DNA from: Alphaproteobacteria bacterium
GTDB lineage: Bacteria > Pseudomonadota > Alphaproteobacteria > Micavibrionales > Micavibrionaceae
Length of the DNA: 64,000 bases
NCBI GenBank assembly: GCA_021775995.1
Contig: JAJFGS010000013.1
Coordinates: forward strand, 558,001 to 622,000
Direction: 5' to 3'
The notes beneath the pieces were generated by a model, which was given only the letters and a program-made list of their open reading frames with translations, ran no database searches and was not told the DNA's origin. Positions within the stretch are counted from its first letter, which is position 1. Every line of letters begins with the position of its first letter. The position numbers and the translations under genes are program-made. Shown piece by piece: positions 47,657 through 56,398 of this stretch.

Positions 47657-49072
47657 ATGACTGAAACAAATTTTGATGTAATTATTATTGGTGGGGGTCC
47701 GGGTGGCTATGTTGCCGCAATCCGTGCCGCGCAATTGGGTATGAAAACTTGTGTGGTGGAAGCAAACCATTTGGGCGGTATCTGCCTGAACTGGGGATGC
47801 ATCCCAACCAAGGCGCTTTTGCGTTCCAGCGAAATTCACCACCTTCTTAATCATGCAAGTGACTTTGGTTTTACTGTCAAAGAGTTCAGCTTCGATATTA
47901 AAAAAGTGGTTGAACGCTCCAGAGGTGTTGCAAAGCAACTTTCAGGCGGTATTGGCCATCTGCTAAAAAAGAACAAAGTCACTGTCTTTGACGGCTTTGG
48001 AAAGTTAGAAGGCTCAACAAAAGAGGGGGGCAAGGTTAGCGTTACCAAAGATAAGAAGCCTGTAGCAAGCCTAACAGGAAAGCACATCATTATTGCGACT
48101 GGCGCGCGGGCGCGGGTTATTCCAGGGATGGAACCGGATGGCAAACAAATCTGGACCTATAAAGAAGCGATGGTACCGACCGAAATGCCAAAATCTATTT
48201 TGGTGGTGGGGTCTGGGGCGATTGGGATTGAATTTGCGAGCTTCTACCGCAACATGGGCGCAGAAGTCACCGTTGTGGAAATGATGGACAGAGTCATGCC
48301 TGTTGAAGATGCAGAAATTTCAGATTTCGCGCAAAAACAGTTTAAAAAACAGGGCATGAACATCATAACGGGCGCAAAAACGTCCAAAATTGAAAAATCT
48401 GCGAAGAATGTAACTGTCCATGTCGAGAAAGGCGGTAAAACTGAGAAAATCACCGTCGAAAAAGTGATTATGGCGGTAGGTATTGTCGCAAACACGGAAG
48501 ATATTGGCCTAGAAAATGTCAAAGGTGTGAAACTAGATCGTGGGCATATCGTGACCGACGGCTACATGAAAACTGGTGAGGCAGGTGTTTATGCGATCGG
48601 CGATGCTTGCGGTGCGCCGTGGCTGGCGCATAAAGCTTCACATGAAGGCGTGATTTGCATTGAAAAAATCGCAGGTGAAAAAGACGTTCACCCGATTAAT
48701 AAAACCAATATTCCCGGCTGTACTTATTGTATGCCGCAAGTCGCCAGTGTTGGCCTGACCGAAGCCGCAGCGAAGGAAGCAGGGCATAAACTAAAAGTCG
48801 GCCGTTTTCCATTTATGGCGAACGGTAAAGCGATTGCGCTCGGTGAACCTGAAGGCATGGTTAAAACCATTTGGGATGAGAAAACAGGCGAATTGCTCGG
48901 CGCACATATGGTGGGGGCAGAAGTCACCGAACTCATCCAAGGTTATGTGGTTGGTAAAACGGCAGAGCTGGTTGAGGCGGATTATATGCATACCATCTTC
49001 CCACACCCAACGTTGTCAGAGATGATGCATGAGAGTGTGTTAGACGCCTATGGAAAAGTAATACATTTTTAA
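47657..49072 (+). CDS. lpdA: Dihydrolipoyl dehydrogenase (E3)
   Basis: 471 residues. FAD-binding GGGPGGYVAAIRAAQLG, the redox-active disulfide in GGICLNWGCIPTKALL, the NAD-binding VVGSGAIGIEFASFY, the second FAD motif VYAIGDACGAPWLAHKA and the C-terminal dimer segment with the catalytic histidine-glutamate pair (HTIFPHPTLSEMM). It reoxidises dihydrolipoamide and makes NADH. It ends the pdh genes; the next gene is a TIR-like protein 10 bases downstream, with AAGGAG in the gap. Confidence 0.96.
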   Translation: MTETNFDVIIIGGGPGGYVAAIRAAQLGMKTCVVEANHLGGICLNWGCIPTKALLRSSEIHHLLNHASDFGFTVKEFSFDIKKVVERSRGVAKQLSGGIGHLLKKNKVTVFDGFGKLEGSTKEGGKVSVTKDKKPVASLTGKHIIIATGARARVIPGMEPDGKQIWTYKEAMVPTEMPKSILVVGSGAIGIEFASFYRNMGAEVTVVEMMDRVMPVEDAEISDFAQKQFKKQGMNIITGAKTSKIEKSAKNVTVHVEKGGKTEKITVEKVIMAVGIVANTEDIGLENVKGVKLDRGHIVTDGYMKTGEAGVYAIGDACGAPWLAHKASHEGVICIEKIAGEKDVHPINKTNIPGCTYCMPQVASVGLTEAAAKEAGHKLKVGRFPFMANGKAIALGEPEGMVKTIWDEKTGELLGAHMVGAEVTELIQGYVVGKTAELVEADYMHTIFPHPTLSEMMHESVLDAYGKVIHF

Positions 49073-49082
49073 GGAGAAAATA

Positions 49083-49802
49083 ATGAGTAATTTTTTTGGT
49101 AAATTAGAAAAGCTTCAAGAGGTCGTTAAAACTTGTGGTTTTAAAGGGAGTTGGACTGATATTGAGTATGGTCATAGCTTTAGAGGGGAAGGTAAACAAA
49201 TTTTGAATTTTTACCCTAAAAAGGGGACTATTTTATTTCAAGGTAAAAATACTGGTAATTTTAAAGAAATTATTGAATCCAAGCTAACAGGTGGCGAAAC
49301 TGCAAATGTTACCTCTATTGACGCAGACAAAAAATCTCAAAAAATATTTGTTGTACATGGACATGACCACGAGGCACGAGATCAGCTTGAACTTGTTTTA
49401 AGAAGGTTAGGTTTGGAACCTTTTATTTTAATGAATAATTCTGGAGGTGGAAAAACTATTGTAGAAGCTCTAGAAAAACACATTTATGAAGAATCTGCAT
49501 TCGGTATAATATTGCTTACTCCTGATGATTATGGTTATGCAAAAAGTGAAACGGAAGCGGATAAGAAACCAAGAGCCCGTCAAAATGTAATACTTGAAAT
49601 GGGTATGGTTATGGCTTCATTAGGTCGCGAAAAAATGGTTTTAATTAAAAGAGGTGCTGTAGATTTACCTTCAGATACACAAGGTATGATTTATCTTGAG
49701 TATAATGATAATATTAAAGACATTGTTCCAAAGCTTGTTCAGAATATGAAAGAAGCTGGAATTGATGTTGATATAAATAAAATTACAGAAGCAGCAGCTT
49801 AA
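49083..49802 (+). CDS. TIR-like domain protein (CAP12/Pycsar-type predicted nucleotide-binding protein)
   Basis: 239 residues. Residues 86-215 match the PF10137-type TIR domain: KIFVVHGHDHEARD, then GGGKTIVEALE, FGIILLTPDDYG, RARQNVILEMGMVMASLGRE (the glutamate, residue 172, is at the expected NADase position) and DLPSDTQGMIYLE. Members of this family are NAD-cleaving effectors in anti-phage systems such as CBASS and Pycsar. Residues 1-75 are a separate small domain (ILNFYPKKGTILFQGKN) that by eye resembles the TBP-like start of RNase HIII; this is weak. No cyclase gene is near. It lies between lpdA and lipA, has AAGGAG before the ATG, and is AT-rich (49201-49260 has 15 G+C in 60; lipA 49981-50040 has 28). 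Confidence 0.85.
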   Translation: MSNFFGKLEKLQEVVKTCGFKGSWTDIEYGHSFRGEGKQILNFYPKKGTILFQGKNTGNFKEIIESKLTGGETANVTSIDADKKSQKIFVVHGHDHEARDQLELVLRRLGLEPFILMNNSGGGKTIVEALEKHIYEESAFGIILLTPDDYGYAKSETEADKKPRARQNVILEMGMVMASLGREKMVLIKRGAVDLPSDTQGMIYLEYNDNIKDIVPKLVQNMKEAGIDVDINKITEAAA

Positions 49803-50765
49803 ATGACATACAACACAGAATTATTAGACCGCGCCAAACGGCACCCTGAAAAGCAAAAACGCGAAGACAAGCCTATGGGTAAGAAACCATCTTGGATTCG
49901 TGTAAAAGCGGGGCAGGGCAAAACCTATAAGGAAACGCTCGATACTGTTAAGGGCTTAAAACTAACGACTGTCTGTGAAGAGGCGGGCTGCCCGAACATT
50001 GGTGAATGTTGGGATAAGAAACATGCCACCTTTATGATTATGGGCGAGGTCTGCACGCGCGCCTGTTCATTCTGTAATGTAGCGACAGGAAAGCCTGATG
50101 CGCTTGACCAGTATGAGCCGTTACGTGTTGGTGTGGCCGTAGAGAAGATGGGATTGAAACATGTGGTCATCACGTCTGTAGATCGTGATGATCTAAAAGA
50201 TAGCGGTGCCGCCCATTTCATTAAAACCATTGAAGCTCTTCGTTTTAAGGCTCCCGAAACAACGATTGAAATTCTACCTGGTGATTTCCGTGGTAAAATC
50301 GAGGATATTGATGCGGTCACCAAAGCCAAACCAGATGTGTTTAACCATAATTTAGAAACTGTACCGAGGCTTTATCCAACGGTAAGACCCGGCGCACGAT
50401 ATTTCCGCTCACTCCGTTTACTTCAAAGGGTGAAAGAGGTAGATCCGACGATCTTTACCAAGTCTGGCATGATGGTTGGGTTAGGGGAAACTCGGGAAGA
50501 AGTGGCGCAAGTCATGGACGATATGCGCGCCGCCGATATTGATTTCATCACCATTGGTCAATATTTACAGCCAACGCCTAAACATGCCGCCGTTGATCGT
50601 TTTTGGACACCAGAGGAATTTGAAGCACTGGAGAAAATGGCGCGGGGTAAAGGATTCTTAATGGCCTCTTGTACGCCACTGACCCGATCCTCCTATCATG
50701 CAGGGGATGATTTTGAGAAGCTTCGCCAAGCCCGTGCAGAGAAATTAGCTCAAGCGGCTGAGTAA
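49803..50765 (+). CDS. lipA: Lipoyl synthase
   Basis: 320 residues. The auxiliary iron-sulfur cluster ligands are in [12 protein letters not shown], the radical-SAM cluster ligands in [10 protein letters not shown], and the C-terminal cluster serine in LTRSSYHAG. It inserts sulfur into octanoyl groups on the lipoyl domains, which are carried here by PdhB and PdhC. The ATG follows directly on the stop of the TIR-like gene (TAAATG), so translation is likely coupled. The order pdh-lpd-lipA-coq10-cinA is the usual one apart from the two inserted genes. Confidence 0.97.
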   Translation: MTYNTELLDRAKRHPEKQKREDKPMGKKPSWIRVKAGQGKTYKETLDTVKGLKLTTVCEEAGCPNIGECWDKKHATFMIMGEVCTRACSFCNVATGKPDALDQYEPLRVGVAVEKMGLKHVVITSVDRDDLKDSGAAHFIKTIEALRFKAPETTIEILPGDFRGKIEDIDAVTKAKPDVFNHNLETVPRLYPTVRPGARYFRSLRLLQRVKEVDPTIFTKSGMMVGLGETREEVAQVMDDMRAADIDFITIGQYLQPTPKHAAVDRFWTPEEFEALEKMARGKGFLMASCTPLTRSSYHAGDDFEKLRQARAEKLAQAAE

Positions 50766-50769
50766 TTAA

Positions 50770-51327
50770 ATGAGTTCTTTCGAAATAATTTTAGCTATTT
50801 TAGGTGCTTTGGGATTTGGTTCAATTCTGGGTCAACTTGCTAACGAATATATTATTAGAAGAAATAATCGTATTGAAGGATACGCCCAACCAATTTTTAT
50901 AAAAAGGTTAGAAATATATGAGGGGCTATATAATAAAATAACCGAAATGAATGAATTGCTTACAAAAGTTATCGAAGACAAACAATATTCTAAAGACGAA
51001 AGAAAGGAACTAATTAGCAGTCTTGTTTTTGATACAATATCTTATTGTGATAAGCATGATTTCTATCTGAATGAAGAACTAACGGTTGAATCAATTGCCT
51101 ATCCCATGGGAGTAGAAGATATATTTTATATGTCAGATGCAGAAAAAAAAGATGCTATCAAACGGCATGATCTACAAAGAAGAAAATTAAAAAAAATGAT
51201 TAGAGAGTGCTCAGGAATAACAAAAATCGAAAAGTTATTTTTTGATATACATAAACCAAAGCTGGATAGTGACCTCATAAAGTATTTTAATTCGTTAAAG
51301 AAAAAACACGGTTTTATAGAAAAATAA
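50770..51327 (+). CDS. Orphan membrane-anchored protein after lipA
   Basis: Not recognised. 185 residues: one N-terminal membrane helix (about residues 5-24, EIILAILGALGFGSILGQLA) followed by a basic RRNNR stretch and a soluble, mostly helical cytoplasmic domain rich in Lys, Glu and Ile (KRLEIYEGLYNKITEMNELL; HDLQRRKLKKMIRECSG). It is clearly more AT-rich than lipA (51181-51240 has 14 G+C in 60). It begins four bases after lipA and ends five before the coq10-type gene, in line with the operon. With the TIR-like gene it is the second foreign-looking gene of this operon; a functional link is inference. Confidence 0.75.
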   Translation: MSSFEIILAILGALGFGSILGQLANEYIIRRNNRIEGYAQPIFIKRLEIYEGLYNKITEMNELLTKVIEDKQYSKDERKELISSLVFDTISYCDKHDFYLNEELTVESIAYPMGVEDIFYMSDAEKKDAIKRHDLQRRKLKKMIRECSGITKIEKLFFDIHKPKLDSDLIKYFNSLKKKHGFIEK

Positions 51328-51332
51328 CCCGC

Positions 51333-51779
51333 ATGCTCTCCCACGTTGAACAAAAAACATTGCCGTACACACGTGAACAGATGTTTGCGTTGGTGGCTGG
51401 CGTTGATAAATATAACGAATTCGCCCCATGGTGCGTCGCCAGCCGTATCAATAGATGGGAAGGGGAGTCTGTTTTTTATGCCGACCTGATTGTTGGTTAC
51501 AAATTCTTCCGCGAGAAATTTTCTTCTAAAGTTATATTGAGTAAGCCAGATAAAATTTCGATTGAGTATCAAGAAGGCCCTTTAAAAAACCTGACCAATC
51601 ATTGGGTTTTTACGCAAAATGACAATGGGTCATGCACCATTGATTTTTCTGTACAGTTCGAGTTTAAAAATGTTGCCTTTCAAACACTTGCCACTATGTT
51701 CTTCAATGAAGTTGTGAAGCGCATGATCGGTGCATTTGAAAAGAGAGCGCGTGATGTATACGGAACACCTAAAGAATAG
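51333..51779 (+). CDS. Coenzyme Q-binding protein COQ10/RatA family
   Basis: 148 residues, one START-like (polyketide cyclase) domain: YTREQMFALVAGVDKYNEFAPWC at the start, LIVGYKFFREKFSSKV in the middle and the C-terminal helix FFNEVVKRMIGAFEKRARDVYG. In alphaproteobacteria and mitochondria such proteins bind ubiquinone and support respiration; in E. coli the homologue RatA was described as a ribosome-associated toxin. The alphaproteobacterial setting next to lipA favours the quinone role. It overlaps convergent cinA by 11 bases. Confidence 0.9.
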   Translation: MLSHVEQKTLPYTREQMFALVAGVDKYNEFAPWCVASRINRWEGESVFYADLIVGYKFFREKFSSKVILSKPDKISIEYQEGPLKNLTNHWVFTQNDNGSCTIDFSVQFEFKNVAFQTLATMFFNEVVKRMIGAFEKRARDVYGTPKE

Positions 51780-52257
51780 ACAACAAAATCTTAAAGGCTT
51801 CTCTGGTTGTTTGTAGGCGGACTTCTTCACGGCTCACATTTGTAAAATTAAACGCCTTGGCCTGAACGACCCCGCCCTTAATCCCATAACCAATATAAAC
51901 CAGCCCAACTGGTTTTTGTGGTGTGCCGCCATCAGGGCCAGCTATTCCCGTCACTGCGATAGACACTTTGGCTTCAGAATGATCCAGCGCACCTTTGGCC
52001 ATTTCCTCTGCGGTTCGCATACTAACCGCACCATGCTTCTTAAGCGTATCGGCAGACACACCCAAACAATCTATTTTTGATTGGTTTGAATACGTCACAA
52101 AGCCACGATCAAAAATGGATGAGGAGCCAGCCTTATCGGTAATGGCCGTTGCGATCATCCCACCCGTACAGCTTTCCGCTGTCACTAAATTCCATTTTTT
52201 GTGCTGAAGTTTAATAAATAACTGATCGACTAAATCTGGTTTAACCAAGTCCGACAT
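51769..52257 (-). CDS. pncC: Nicotinamide-nucleotide amidohydrolase (CinA C-terminal domain, PncC)
   Basis: 162 residues, only the CinA C-terminal domain. Motifs: TAESCTGGMIATAITDKAGSS with the catalytic serine, YSNQSKIDCLGV and AVTGIAGPDGGTPQKPVGLV. It deamidates nicotinamide mononucleotide to nicotinic acid mononucleotide in pyridine nucleotide recycling. The N-terminal molybdopterin-binding-like domain of full CinA is not present, which is normal for this class. Its start overlaps pgpA by 17 bases. Confidence 0.94.
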   Translation of the reverse strand: MSDLVKPDLVDQLFIKLQHKKWNLVTAESCTGGMIATAITDKAGSSSIFDRGFVTYSNQSKIDCLGVSADTLKKHGAVSMRTAEEMAKGALDHSEAKVSIAVTGIAGPDGGTPQKPVGLVYIGYGIKGGVVQAKAFNFTNVSREEVRLQTTREAFKILLSIL

Positions 52258-52741
52258 AGCGTAACCCTATCAGAACAATGGCCGCATAGATACCTGCTAA
52301 CACATCATCAATCATCACCCCCATGGCACCGCCAACCCGTTTATCGAGCCAGCCAATGGGAAAAGGTTTAAAAATATCAAAAATACGGAAAAGAATAAAA
52401 GCCAACCCAATGGAAGTAGGGGTTAAGACCGCAGGGATCATGGCAATCCAAACACCAACAGCCTCATCAATAACAATCATGCCAGAATCTTTTTCACGCA
52501 CCATGCGTTCAAAATGCTTTGACGCCCATAAACCAAGAGGAAAACAAATAACACAGGCGATAAGTAGAGCTGGGATACCACCAAACATGAGCAGAACAAC
52601 ACCAAAAGGAAGAGCACCAATTGTTCCCCAAGTGCCAGGGCCAGGCCTCAACAACCCACAACCAAACCATGTCGCCACCCAAGTAGCGGGATGCTTGAAA
52701 TCTAAACGACGAAGCGTGTCTTGGTGGCTTAGCTTAATCAT
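52241..52741 (-). CDS. pgpA: Phosphatidylglycerophosphatase A
   Basis: 166 residues with several membrane helices. Family motifs are WFGCGLLRPGPGTWGTIGAL near the start, VIDEAVGVWIAM in the middle and RIFDIFKPFPIGWLDKRVGG near the end, with an acidic MIDDVLAGIYA. It removes phosphate from phosphatidylglycerophosphate to give phosphatidylglycerol, downstream of CdsA. It lies between cinA and ispDF, four bases after ispDF. Confidence 0.94.
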   Translation of the reverse strand: MIKLSHQDTLRRLDFKHPATWVATWFGCGLLRPGPGTWGTIGALPFGVVLLMFGGIPALLIACVICFPLGLWASKHFERMVREKDSGMIVIDEAVGVWIAMIPAVLTPTSIGLAFILFRIFDIFKPFPIGWLDKRVGGAMGVMIDDVLAGIYAAIVLIGLRYVGLG

Positions 52742-52745
52742 ATAA

Positions 52746-53930
52746 TTAGTTTGTCACAGGCAGTTGAACAGTGGCAAGAGCTTGAGCTGCGATGCCTTCT
52801 TTTCTCCCCGTAAATCCCAATCCTTCGGTTGTTGTCGCCTTAATACTGATGCGGGAAGGGGACATCCCTATAATCTCAGCAATACGGCTTTGCATAGCGA
52901 CACGATGGGGCCCAATTTTGGGTTCTTCTGCCATAATAGTGACGTCAATGAATTTAATATCACCACCACGTTGCCCTATTAAATTGGCAGCCTCTTTAAG
53001 AAAGACTGCGCTATCCGCATCTTTCCATTTCATATCAGAAGGCGGAAAATGCAGACCAATATCACCTTCATTAATACTACCCAACAAAGCGTCAGTAATA
53101 GCATGGAGAACAACATCCGCATCCGAATGCCCCATTAATGCCAAGCTATATTCAATCTCAATACCACCCAATATAAATTTACGGGACGATGCCTCTTTTT
53201 CAAAAGCATGAACATCATAGCCTGAAGCGGTGCGTGTTTCTGTTAAATTACCCATCATGGCAGTGACCATTTCCAAATCATCTTGTGTTGTAATTTTAAT
53301 ATTCTGGCGCGAAGAGGTAACAAATTGAACCTCATGACCAAGCGCACGGATCAAACCTGTATCATCCGTAAAGCTGTCATCATCTTTAAACTGTTCATGC
53401 GCCGCCTTTAGCGCACCAAACTTAAAAGCTTGCGGTGTTTGAATAGCCCATACACCTTCACGATCTACAACCTCATTCTCTCTCGACAAAGTATCGGGAA
53501 CAGGAAAAGCAAGCGTTGCCGCATCCGTTTTTGACATCGTATCAAGAAGCGTCGCAATATCGGCGCACTGAACCATTGGACGCGCCGCATCATGTATCAA
53601 TATAATATCTTTATCTTTCACATTAGAAAAACTATTTAATCCATTATAAACACTTGATTTTCTTAAATTTGAACCAATGATATAACGGCAATTATCAAGA
53701 CCTGAAACCGCTTCATGATACAGGTCAATATCCGCCTCATTAATCACTACAGATACGCCTTGCAACCCACTGAAATTCATAAATTTTTCTATTGTATAGC
53801 GCAAAATTTCTTTTCCATTGACCTTTAAGTAAGGCTTTGGCGTTTCCAGCCCCATACGACTAGCATTTCCCGCTGCAGGAATAAGCAGGTGAAATGGCTG
53901 TGAGGCCTTATATTCAGTTGTTTTTGTCAT
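52746..53930 (-). CDS. ispDF: Bifunctional IspD/IspF (MEP cytidylyltransferase and cyclodiphosphate synthase)
   Basis: 394 residues, a fusion. Residues 10-225 are IspD: LIPAAGNASRMGLETPKPYL (nucleotide loop) and ILIHDAARPMV. Residues 230-394 are IspF: ASGYDVHAFEKE with zinc-binding Asp and His, then LMGHSDADVVLHAITDALLG, DIGLHFPPSD and GLGFTGRKEGIAAQA. It carries out steps three and five of the MEP isoprenoid pathway; the fusion is typical of Alphaproteobacteria. dusB-ntrB-ntrC, often next to it, are missing; ntrY starts divergently 109 bases away. Confidence 0.96.
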   Translation of the reverse strand: MTKTTEYKASQPFHLLIPAAGNASRMGLETPKPYLKVNGKEILRYTIEKFMNFSGLQGVSVVINEADIDLYHEAVSGLDNCRYIIGSNLRKSSVYNGLNSFSNVKDKDIILIHDAARPMVQCADIATLLDTMSKTDAATLAFPVPDTLSRENEVVDREGVWAIQTPQAFKFGALKAAHEQFKDDDSFTDDTGLIRALGHEVQFVTSSRQNIKITTQDDLEMVTAMMGNLTETRTASGYDVHAFEKEASSRKFILGGIEIEYSLALMGHSDADVVLHAITDALLGSINEGDIGLHFPPSDMKWKDADSAVFLKEAANLIGQRGGDIKFIDVTIMAEEPKIGPHRVAMQSRIAEIIGMSPSRISIKATTTEGLGFTGRKEGIAAQALATVQLPVTN

Positions 53931-54039
53931 AAATATTAACTTGCCTTTTTATACTAAATTGTTGATAGTCTGATTTAGTCTTCAGGTCAATTAAGCATAT
54001 GATTATAGACTTCATAAAGAGAATGTCTGGCATTTATGG

Positions 54040-56391
54040 ATGGATAAAATAGTAGATCAAGCCAATTTAGAGAATAAACCCGCCAGCAGCTATGCTTTCT
54101 GGCACGGGTTTGTTGACGCCTTTTGGGGTCCAAAAAGCCCATTAAGCGGTCTGCGGAGAGGGTTTTCAATTCGCAGTTGGAGCACAAGGCTTTCCTTTTT
54201 GCTCATCGCCGCGGCTATTATAAGCGGCTTTGCAACCTATGCCGCCTTAACAGAAACACCACCTTTCGGCGATAATCCCAATACCGTCATCTGGCTTCTG
54301 AACATTGATCTGGTTATTCTGCTCTTTTTGGTCACTCTTATTGCGCGCCGTGTGATTTCCATATGGAGTGGTCGAAAACAAAATATTGCCGGCTCTCACC
54401 TTCATGTCAGACTAGTCTTAATTTTTAGTATTATGGCTGCTGTGCCTGCCATCATCATGGCGGTTTTTTCAGCCTTCTTCTTTCATTTTGGGGTGCAAAC
54501 ATGGTTCAGTCAAAATGTCCGCACCGCCATCTTTGAATCACAAGCTGTTGCCGAAGCCTATCTTGAAGAACATAAACAAGTCATCAAAGCCGACATCTTG
54601 GCCATGGCAAACGATATAGATCGCCAAGCCATGGTTATGCTCGACTCTCAAGCAGCTTATGAAAAAGCATTAGACACACAATCTTTATTTAGAAATTTAT
54701 CAGAAGCGATGATATTTGATAAATCAGGCAAAATCCTTGCTCGTTCTGGTTTAACATTCACACTGACTTTTGAAAATGTGCCTGATTATCTCTTAGACCA
54801 AGCGCAAGATGGTGAGGTTGTTATCCTTACCAATGATAATGATGATCGTGTAAGGGCGTTAGTACGCCTAAATAGTGGTAATAACAATTATCTATTTGTT
54901 GGACGTCGCATTGATTCCGCCGTCTTATCACATGTGACCTCTACCCGAGATGCAACAGCACGATACGCACAGATGGAAGGGCAATATTCAGGGCTTCAAA
55001 TTACTGTAACAATGATCTTTGTTGTTGTTGCGCTTTTACTCCTGATGGCGGCGATGTGGATTGGAATTGTGTTGGCACGGCAACTGGTAACGCCCATCAG
55101 TACATTGATTTCTGCCTCAGATAGGGTGAGAGCAGGGGACTTAACCGCCCGCATCCCCAGACAAAAGCAGGTCGAAGAATTTGACTATCTGGCGCAGTCA
55201 TTTAACAGAATGACTGAACAATTGCAGCAACAACGCGACGAGCTAATTATGGCCAACCGCCAATTAGATCAACGCCGCCGTTTAACCGAAACCGTATTAA
55301 CAGGTGTTTCCGCAGGTGTTGTCGGCGTTGACGACACAGGTAAAATTACATTGGCCAACAGCATGGCAGGCGAATTGTTCGATAGAGTTTCACAAAGCTT
55401 AATTAATGAAAATATTAAAGACTTGGTTCCAGAATTATCTGTTTTATTGGAGAAAGCATACGCAAAACCAAACAAGATTGTCCAATCTGAAATTCCTTTT
55501 GTGACGCAAGCGGGCAATAAATTAACATTGATTGTTCGGATTGCCATTGAATTAATTGGCGAGGAAGAACGGGGGGCGGTTTTAACCTTTGATGACATAA
55601 CCGAACTACAATCTGCCCAACGAAAAGCTGCATGGGCTGATGTAGCGCGCCGTGTTGCACATGAAATTAAAAATCCTTTGACGCCTATCCAGCTTTCTGC
55701 AGAACGATTAAAACGTAAATACCTCAATCAGATCAAAGATGATGCTGAAACATTTGAAATTTGTACCGACACCATTATTCGTCACGTTGGAGATATCGGG
55801 CGTATGGTCAACGAATTTTCAGATTTTGCAAGAATGCCTGAATCCATTATGCGCCCAAGCCGTATCATTGCCGAGCTTAAGGATTTGGTTATTTTCCAAA
55901 AAGCAGCGCATTCGAACATAGAATTTAAAATTATTGGCAATCTTGCAGAAGATAGAGATTTTAACGTTCTTTGTGATGTTCAACAAATACGTCAAGCTGT
56001 GACCAACTTAATACAGAATGCCGTTGACTCCATTGATGGCTTTTCTAAAGATAACCCTCAACATAAAGGGAAACTTAATATTCTTTTTCATCATGATGAG
56101 GAAGATCAATTGATAATTGCCGTATCTGATAACGGCCCCGGGCTTCCTAAAAGCGAAGACCCTTCTAAATTAAGTGATCCTTATGTTACTCACCGTGAAA
56201 AAGGGACAGGCTTAGGATTGGCAATTGTTAAAAAAATTATGACTGACCATGAGGGTGAATTAATTATGGGGAACAGCTCTAAAATTAAGGAAATAAAAGA
56301 ATGGGACAATTTAGGCGGTGCAACTGTTTCTCTTGTTATCCCTAAAGGTCAAATCAGTTACAATAAAACAGAACTCAAAAAATCGGCATAA
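54040..56391 (+). CDS. ntrY: Nitrogen regulation sensor histidine kinase NtrY
   Basis: 783 residues. Three N-terminal membrane helices (about 50-72, 83-105 and 128-150) and a fourth near residues 322-345 enclose a periplasmic domain; then come a HAMP domain (about 345-400), a PAS domain (about 415-530), the dimerisation domain with the phosphorylated His541 in RRVAHEIKNPLTPIQLSAER, and the ATPase domain with VSDNGPGLP and GTGLGLAIVKKIM. It pairs with NtrX, encoded 7 bases downstream. NtrYX controls nitrogen, redox or envelope functions, depending on the species. Confidence 0.95.
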   Translation: MDKIVDQANLENKPASSYAFWHGFVDAFWGPKSPLSGLRRGFSIRSWSTRLSFLLIAAAIISGFATYAALTETPPFGDNPNTVIWLLNIDLVILLFLVTLIARRVISIWSGRKQNIAGSHLHVRLVLIFSIMAAVPAIIMAVFSAFFFHFGVQTWFSQNVRTAIFESQAVAEAYLEEHKQVIKADILAMANDIDRQAMVMLDSQAAYEKALDTQSLFRNLSEAMIFDKSGKILARSGLTFTLTFENVPDYLLDQAQDGEVVILTNDNDDRVRALVRLNSGNNNYLFVGRRIDSAVLSHVTSTRDATARYAQMEGQYSGLQITVTMIFVVVALLLLMAAMWIGIVLARQLVTPISTLISASDRVRAGDLTARIPRQKQVEEFDYLAQSFNRMTEQLQQQRDELIMANRQLDQRRRLTETVLTGVSAGVVGVDDTGKITLANSMAGELFDRVSQSLINENIKDLVPELSVLLEKAYAKPNKIVQSEIPFVTQAGNKLTLIVRIAIELIGEEERGAVLTFDDITELQSAQRKAAWADVARRVAHEIKNPLTPIQLSAERLKRKYLNQIKDDAETFEICTDTIIRHVGDIGRMVNEFSDFARMPESIMRPSRIIAELKDLVIFQKAAHSNIEFKIIGNLAEDRDFNVLCDVQQIRQAVTNLIQNAVDSIDGFSKDNPQHKGKLNILFHHDEEDQLIIAVSDNGPGLPKSEDPSKLSDPYVTHREKGTGLGLAIVKKIMTDHEGELIMGNSSKIKEIKEWDNLGGATVSLVIPKGQISYNKTELKKSA

Positions 56392-56398
56392 TATAAAA

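Noticed and set aside
49323-49730. Reading the TIR-like gene as part of a full CBASS or Pycsar operon
   Set aside because: No CD-NTase, Pycsar cyclase or accessory Cap gene is within the window near it; neighbours are lpdA and lipA.
51126-51572. Reverse open frame of 148 codons across the membrane orphan and coq10-type gene
   Set aside because: It is antisense to two better-supported genes with proper ribosome-binding sites and spacing.
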